In this document: positions 59,544 through 64,000 of the stretch, piece after piece
Layout: each line of letters opens with the position of its first letter
Position numbering within the stretch: position 1 is the first letter of the stretch
Source of the DNA: Hysterangium stoloniferum
Taxonomy: Eukaryota > Basidiomycota > Agaricomycetes > Hysterangiales > Hysterangiaceae
Direction of reading: 5' to 3'
DNA: 64,000 bases
NCBI GenBank assembly: GCA_015178975.1
Contig: WHVD01000006.1
Span: 806,001-870,000, forward strand
Position numbers and translations under genes: made by a program
The notes under the pieces: generated by a model
The model's input: the letters and a program-made list of their open reading frames with translations, nothing else
Told to the model about the DNA's origin: nothing
Databases searched by the model: none

Positions 59544-59693
59544 ATGGTCTTTGATCCAGAGGCCTTGAAGGAGGGTCCACCGTTTAAGACCGGTTTACTA
59601 ATGTATAGAGGCGGTGAATGGCATCATGGTCGCGGACGGATAGTCACTTATAATATTAATGAATGGGTCATCAAGCGGGTTGTTAAAGTCTGA
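59544..59693 (+). CDS. Possible small protein, 49 residues
   Basis: Single frame from ATG 59544 to TGA 59691-59693, basic and rich in Gly/Trp near the middle (GLLMYRGGEWHHGRGR). No family is recognised and no intron is needed. It may be chance; it is listed only because the surrounding 2 kb has no other candidate. Confidence 0.15.
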   Translation: MVFDPEALKEGPPFKTGLLMYRGGEWHHGRGRIVTYNINEWVIKRVVKV

Positions 59694-60090
59694 ATGTCTT
59701 ATGAAACAAAATTTTGTTATCAAGAAATCATCCTTTAGGCTCATGAAGAAACTCAGGTGACCTCGTAGAATGAATAGTTCACGATAATTAGTGTCATCAT
59801 GATTAGGATAGCATTGCCAAAAAAAGTCTCATAAAAGAAGGAAAAGAGCAACAGATGTGCTTTTAAAAGATGTTTTCTCGCATGATCTCAAATTACAAGC
59901 CTGATGTCAAAGTAGCAACTCATCGTCTACATGGTCGGTCCTCCCCGCTGCCCAATAAAGGAGTCGATGTTTCCGATCGGTGCGACCGTTTGTAATGCGC
60001 CAGCATTGTGAAACTCAGTGAAGTTCCGCCAGAGAAAGTAATAGATAGAAAGTTGCTATAATGATAATGCAATCCAAAGGCGGCGGCCTA

Positions 60091-61381
60091 TTAGGCATCT
60101 ACGTCGGCTTCAATACCCCCTGATCCCATGGGCACCTCACGCCATCTCCAGATTTGATAACGGTGATTCACATTTTTAAGCCCGGATACGGATGTTAAAC
60201 TACCGCAGCCGCCAGTTAGGGGCATGGGGTACAAATAAACGACCTAGGTAGGAGCAGTTAATCAAGCACAACTACAGCATCTCCACCTTCGTACCTCCTT
60301 GACGCGGGAATGGACAAGGGCCATGCTACACGCTATACATGGCTCGTGGGTTGTGAAAAGGGTGAGTGATGTCAATAAATAACTCTGTTTGATCTGCGAA
60401 GAATCAGGAGCCTCGGCTGCATCTCCCATTTGACGAACGAGATTGAATATGGAATGTCGTAGCGGGTGTTGCGAGGACAAACGCGTATCATGCGCCACAA
60501 ATGAGCGAGACCCCGGGGGAGCATCGAGTGGTACCGGCACATAGGAAACTATCGGAAACTATGCTCATACAATGTAAGTTCGTGTTCTCTGCTGAGACTC
60601 GGAGAAATTACTTCTCCTAATAATTTTACACGTTTTGCTTCTCTCTTGATAATTTTAACAGCTTCACAAAACCATGCCACTGTTGCGTAGGTCCATCGCT
60701 GAGCTTCTTCTCGGAGCTCTTTATGGTTTTGAGCCTCGTAAAATACTGGCCATATTGCAGATTTTGCCTTCACTTGTTCAAGTGTTCGGGCAGGAAACCG
60801 GGGAATTTCTACGACAAAGGGAGTGAGCCCATTTGGGATCAATGGCGGCGGTTCATCTAATGGGGAGAGAAGCAAGGCCGTTCTAGAAGCTAAAAAGGGG
60901 ATTGTGTCAGATTATTGTACTAATGGAACAGAAGGAGGATACGTGCTATCGGTGTGAGGATCCATCCATTTTCGAATATGTTTAGCATGTTTTAATGATG
61001 GATGCTCCAAACCAGTTTCTTTTAGCCATCTGTAGTGCACTCAGCCCAAGATAATCGTAGATATTCTGAATTGACGGGCACTTTATCATTTCGGCAGTTT
61101 TTCGTGGGTCAGGTATCTCAACAGCCCAGGCACTGACTAACAGAATCACAGTTTCTGAAACGTATTTGCGGGGTGATGGCATAATGCTCACCTGTTTGTA
61201 TTTTAGAGACAATACAACATTCCTCCTCTTCTTCTTCGCTGGGAATGGTCACCTTTTCAAAAGGTAATTCAGATTCGGGCAACAATTTATTTAGTTCTTC
61301 ATCTTCGGTATTTAGGTCAATAAGCCTAAAGTTGTTCCAAGGGCCTTCTTTCACATCCATCTCGTGTGGAATGTTAGACAT
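60091..61381 (-). CDS. TAD3: tRNA adenosine-34 deaminase subunit Tad3
   Basis: Partner of the catalytic subunit Tad2; together they convert A34 to inosine in the wobble position of several tRNAs. Start ATG at 61381 (MSNIPHEMDV). Six exons by my reading: the first is 61192-61381, the second 61082-61154, and the last begins VVYLYPMPLTGGCGS and ends at TAA 60091. Markers: IPRFPARTLEQVKAKSAIWPVF; FPIVSYVPVPLDAP; HPLRHSIF, where the catalytic Glu of active deaminases (HAE) is replaced, as is normal for Tad3; EPCIACSMALVHSR, with the zinc-binding PCxxC; and LKNVNHRYQ. All joins are in frame. Confidence 0.92.
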
Positions 61382-61527
61382 TCTGGAATTGTGGTCTTGG
61401 CAAAAGTTCCTTTCCGTCAAATATGAAAAGTTCGTCCCCGATACACAACGAACCTACTTTTAGTCTAAGATCTCCGCTGACGTAATCACACCTCAGGGGA
61501 AAGGATTAGGATCCAAATGAAGAGGTT

Positions 61528-61551
61528 ATAAACGGCATATATGCCGTTTAT
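61528..61551. promoter_or_regulatory. 24-bp perfect palindrome in a divergent promoter
   Basis: A perfect dyad centred between 61539 and 61540, containing CGG-N8-CCG. It lies between TAD3 (start 61381, leftward) and the gene starting at 61750 (rightward). Inverted CGG triplets are the usual target form of fungal Zn2Cys6 dimers. Regulation of either gene is inference. Confidence 0.6.
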
Positions 61552-61749
61552 GTTGTGATAAGCTCATCAGTATGAGATGTCCCAGTTGTCTTGATTAATG
61601 CCTTAGGCCGAGCCGGGAGTCCCTGAAAATGTTCTTCGCGGGCTCGTGGCCATACTCATGCCTAAGCATTAATATTAATGTACCTAAGGTAAGTCATGCT
61701 GAAAAAGTGATCGAATAGCCAAAGTTGAACAACCACTCTCAAGTCGGCG

Positions 61750-62262
61750 ATGCCTCTTGAGTTTTGCGGTCATTTACATAATTATGTCAGCTGCAATTTG
61801 CGGACAGAATGCGGCGCCAGTAACGTTCTGCATCCGACCATGAACTCGCCACCTGAAGCCCTGTCGCCTTCACCGTCGACACCTAGTTCTGGATCACCCT
61901 CTCCGGAAGATCTAGGACTTCCGACCCCTATAACAACCACAACAACAGGTGGCCCCCATTCACAGCACGCCAGTATATTAGCTTCCCCTAGTCAATCTCA
62001 GGCTAAGCGACGCCTACCTTCATCCTCATCTTCAGTTCTGCCTGGTAGGGAAGGTCGGGAATATAAATCAAGAAGAAGAGACAGAGACGAACGCGAAGAT
62101 GCTTCTAGAGCAGGTCGCATGTGGGACCCTCCACGCGGCGAGGCACCCAGTCATTCGCTTTCGGCGAGGATGAGAGAAGAGCTAGTCGACCAGAGCGTGG
62201 TCGAATTTATGAGGAACTGTACTTGTCCCCATAACGTTGCCTATGATGATTACACCTTTTAA
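61750..62262 (+). CDS. Ser/Pro-rich protein of unknown function
   Basis: 170 residues from ATG 61750, or 140 if the in-frame ATG at 61840 (MNSPPEALSPSPSTPSS) is used. The first 60 or so residues after the second ATG are Ser/Pro/Thr-rich and probably disordered. Then comes an Arg/Asp/Glu-rich basic stretch (KSRRRDRDEREDASRAG), possibly a nuclear signal, and a more ordered end (MREELVDQSVVEFMRNCTCPH) with two cysteines. No intron. I do not recognise a family; the ordered C terminus suggests a real conserved gene. It shares its upstream region with TAD3. Confidence 0.6.
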   Translation: MPLEFCGHLHNYVSCNLRTECGASNVLHPTMNSPPEALSPSPSTPSSGSPSPEDLGLPTPITTTTTGGPHSQHASILASPSQSQAKRRLPSSSSSVLPGREGREYKSRRRDRDEREDASRAGRMWDPPRGEAPSHSLSARMREELVDQSVVEFMRNCTCPHNVAYDDYTF

Positions 62263-62834
62263 CTCGCCTTTTCGGTCTGTATAGCATACGGTGACCCTCT
62301 TGACGATTCTGTACTCAAACAAAGAACATAAGATGAGGCCTCGGCATGCCGCCTCATTGCTTTCTGTGCGTAATTCATTATAATAATCGCCTCCCCATCC
62401 TTATGGAATTTGAAGTCTCTGCTTTCGGTGTTTTATTGTCCTTACCAGACTACCCTGACTTCAAGCAATCGTCCCAGCTTTTATGTGTCCATTTTGGCAG
62501 CTTATGGAGTTTTTAGTCCATCCGACTTTAGCTTTTTCAGATAACAAGTCTGTTGCTCGATGGATCCAACATTTAATCGCGTTGACTATAAAGAATGAAA
62601 TTATTAAACGAGTCTAGAACTACTGGGTTTTGAAATGTCTATGCGCTGCAAGTTGTTTAAACCCTTCGACCATGCTTATGTCTGCAGATCTCGTGCGTGA
62701 GAACCATTTCGGAACCGAAGTACCGTCAGTGTGACCGAGTCACGAAGGTTGGTCCATTGACCAAAAACATGCAAGCCATCCTTGAAGCATAATTTATTGT
62801 TGTTCCTATATTGTTTCTTTTCCCCAGGCAGCAG
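62263..62834. other. Spacer before RAD4
   Basis: No gene was recognised. A pyrimidine tract ending in ccccag at about 62826 could be a splice acceptor, so a short 5' exon of RAD4 may lie here. Confidence 0.4.
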
Positions 62835-64000
62835 ATGACTACTCAAGAAGGCCCCAGCAGTCCGTGGAACGCCTCGGTTCAGTCGTTCAATGATTACTCG
62901 AGTGATGAAGATGAGATGGACTGGGAGGAAGTTGACGTTCCCATAGAGCTACCAGTTTCCAAACACGTCGAAGAGCCCTCAATGGTGATTTTGGAAAACC
63001 TTCCTGAGCTTTCCAAACCTCTTGAAATTACCCTGGATGTTGCGGGGAAGAAACCAGAAACAGCCAAGTACGTTGCGATACAGAATGAGCAAATTATGGA
63101 ATATTAAACCAATATCAACGTAAGGAAAAGTGTCATCAGCCATGCCGAGCGTGTTCTGCGGTTACAAGTGCATAAAATACACACAATCAGTTTAATTTCG
63201 AATGGTTGGATACGAAACAAATATTTAAATGATCCATTACTACACGTTTGTCATCTTCTTCAAGAAACCAGTTTTCTATATTGATTTATGTTAGGCACGT
63301 CTGATGTCATTAACTCCTTTGCCATTGCAGAGCTCATTTACGCATATCCACAAAAAGCGACAGCCAGATGCGAATCGGAGAGGCCGTCTCTTTGAAGCTG
63401 CTGTAATGCGTCTAACTCAATGGTGGCAAGAAACCTTCTTTGATGCTCAAGATCGAGGCAATGGTGAGATTCAAAACCGAACATTTGATGAGGTTATGCT
63501 AGATCTGCAAAAACGGAATAGTAAGGACCCGAAACCCCCAATCAGCTGCCATTGACGTGTGATGATCGGAATTTCTTCCTAGGATTAAAGGAAAAGGATT
63601 TTGAAAAGGGCGAGATTATACGTTCTTCCAAATCACTCCAAAAACATGCTCTAATGCGATATGGGTCGCGTGATGTCTCTGCGCAACTCTTCACAGCATT
63701 GTGCCGCGCGCTCGGTATACCTGCACGACTCATAATAAGCATCCAAAGCGTCCCGTGGAAAGCAAGCATTGGGAAGAAGAATGGTTCATCGAAGTTAAAG
63801 AATCGACAGACAGAAGTTGTTCAGGACATACCAAGATCCAACCATCGCCCGCACGCTAAAGGTAAAGGTAAAGCGAAGGCCCTATTCCCAGGGAGTGGGC
63901 AATCTCTGGACGGAAATCAATCTTCAGTAGGTAGTGACGACAAAGGCAAGGCGATTATCCGACTGCGAAAGCAACGTAGTAAAGGAAGGACACTTGGTTC
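62835..64000 (+). CDS. RAD4: DNA repair protein Rad4/XPC homologue, 5' part
   Basis: Damage sensor of nucleotide excision repair. Exons 62835-63067, 63125-63245, 63295-63520 and 63593 onward, open to the window edge. An acidic start (SSDEDEMDWEEVDVP) is followed by LEITLDVAG, the block HAERVLRLQVHKIHTISLI, ARLMSLTPLPLQSSFTHIHKK, and the transglutaminase-like fold core GSRDVSAQLFTALCRALGIPARLI followed by SVPWKA. After this a Lys/Gly-rich linker begins. The C-terminal beta-hairpin domains lie beyond the window. The start at 62835 is likely, but an upstream exon cannot be excluded. Confidence 0.92.

Larger units (their letters stand above)
57725..60090. other. Long spacer (2.4 kb) without a recognised gene
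   Basis: Short open frames at 58410-58673 (+), 58850-59137 (-) and 58880-59134 (+) overlap one another and match no family I know. A hairpin lies at 59256-59289. A 49-codon frame at 59544-59693 is noted separately. Confidence 0.45.

Noticed and set aside
1-64000. tRNA or rRNA genes
   Set aside because: No cloverleaf with conserved A and B boxes and no rRNA core sequence was recognised by eye; a dedicated search could still find a diverged tRNA.

Overview
This is nuclear DNA of a filamentous fungus, almost certainly a basidiomycete of the Agaricomycetes. The host genes are compact, cut by many introns of about 48 to 67 nt, and encode fungal housekeeping proteins. The left 37.7 kb is a nest of retroelements and DNA transposons of the kind seen in transposon-rich (for example ectomycorrhizal) Agaricomycetes; no species can be named from sequence alone.

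Transposon island, 1-37.7 kb. It holds parts of at least four Ty3/gypsy chromoviruses, about a dozen solo LTRs from several families (called A, C, D, E, F and G here), a Tc1/mariner element, two Tc1-like MITEs and three exact minisatellites. Many insertions still show 5-bp target duplications, so the order of events can be read. Element E (24451-35911, + strand, duplication catac) inserted into an older LTR of family C, and was then hit by a MITE, a Tc1 element, an LTR of family F and two LTRs of family D. Element A (974 to about 7105, - strand) and remnants of elements D and A2 lie to its left. In three of these retroelements the stretch between chromodomain and 3' LTR carries an ANTISENSE, intron-bearing gene with a coiled coil. 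In the two copies that extend far enough it ends in a cysteine cluster with Zn2Cys6 spacing. Element E also shows an 11-nt primer-binding site complementary to its own predicted transcript start, as in self-priming Tf1/sushi elements. Fragments of host genes (ATP synthase beta and a membrane protein) lie at 8.6-10.65 kb.

Host gene region, 38.1-64 kb: GRASP Golgi protein (+); F-actin capping protein alpha (-), tail to tail with it; a sugar-lactone oxidase-like FAD protein (-); a SINE-like retroposon with 15-bp target duplications; ALG7 (+), first step of N-glycan assembly; isocitrate lyase (-) with a peroxisomal SKL tail; three MFS transporters (-), two of them tandem DHA1-type paralogues; TAD3 (-), the tRNA deaminase partner subunit; a small serine-rich protein (+); and the 5' part of RAD4/XPC (+), cut by the window end. 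TAD3 and the serine-rich gene diverge from a shared spacer with a 24-bp perfect palindrome. The neighbours do not form one pathway; this looks like an ordinary syntenic housekeeping block beside a transposon island.
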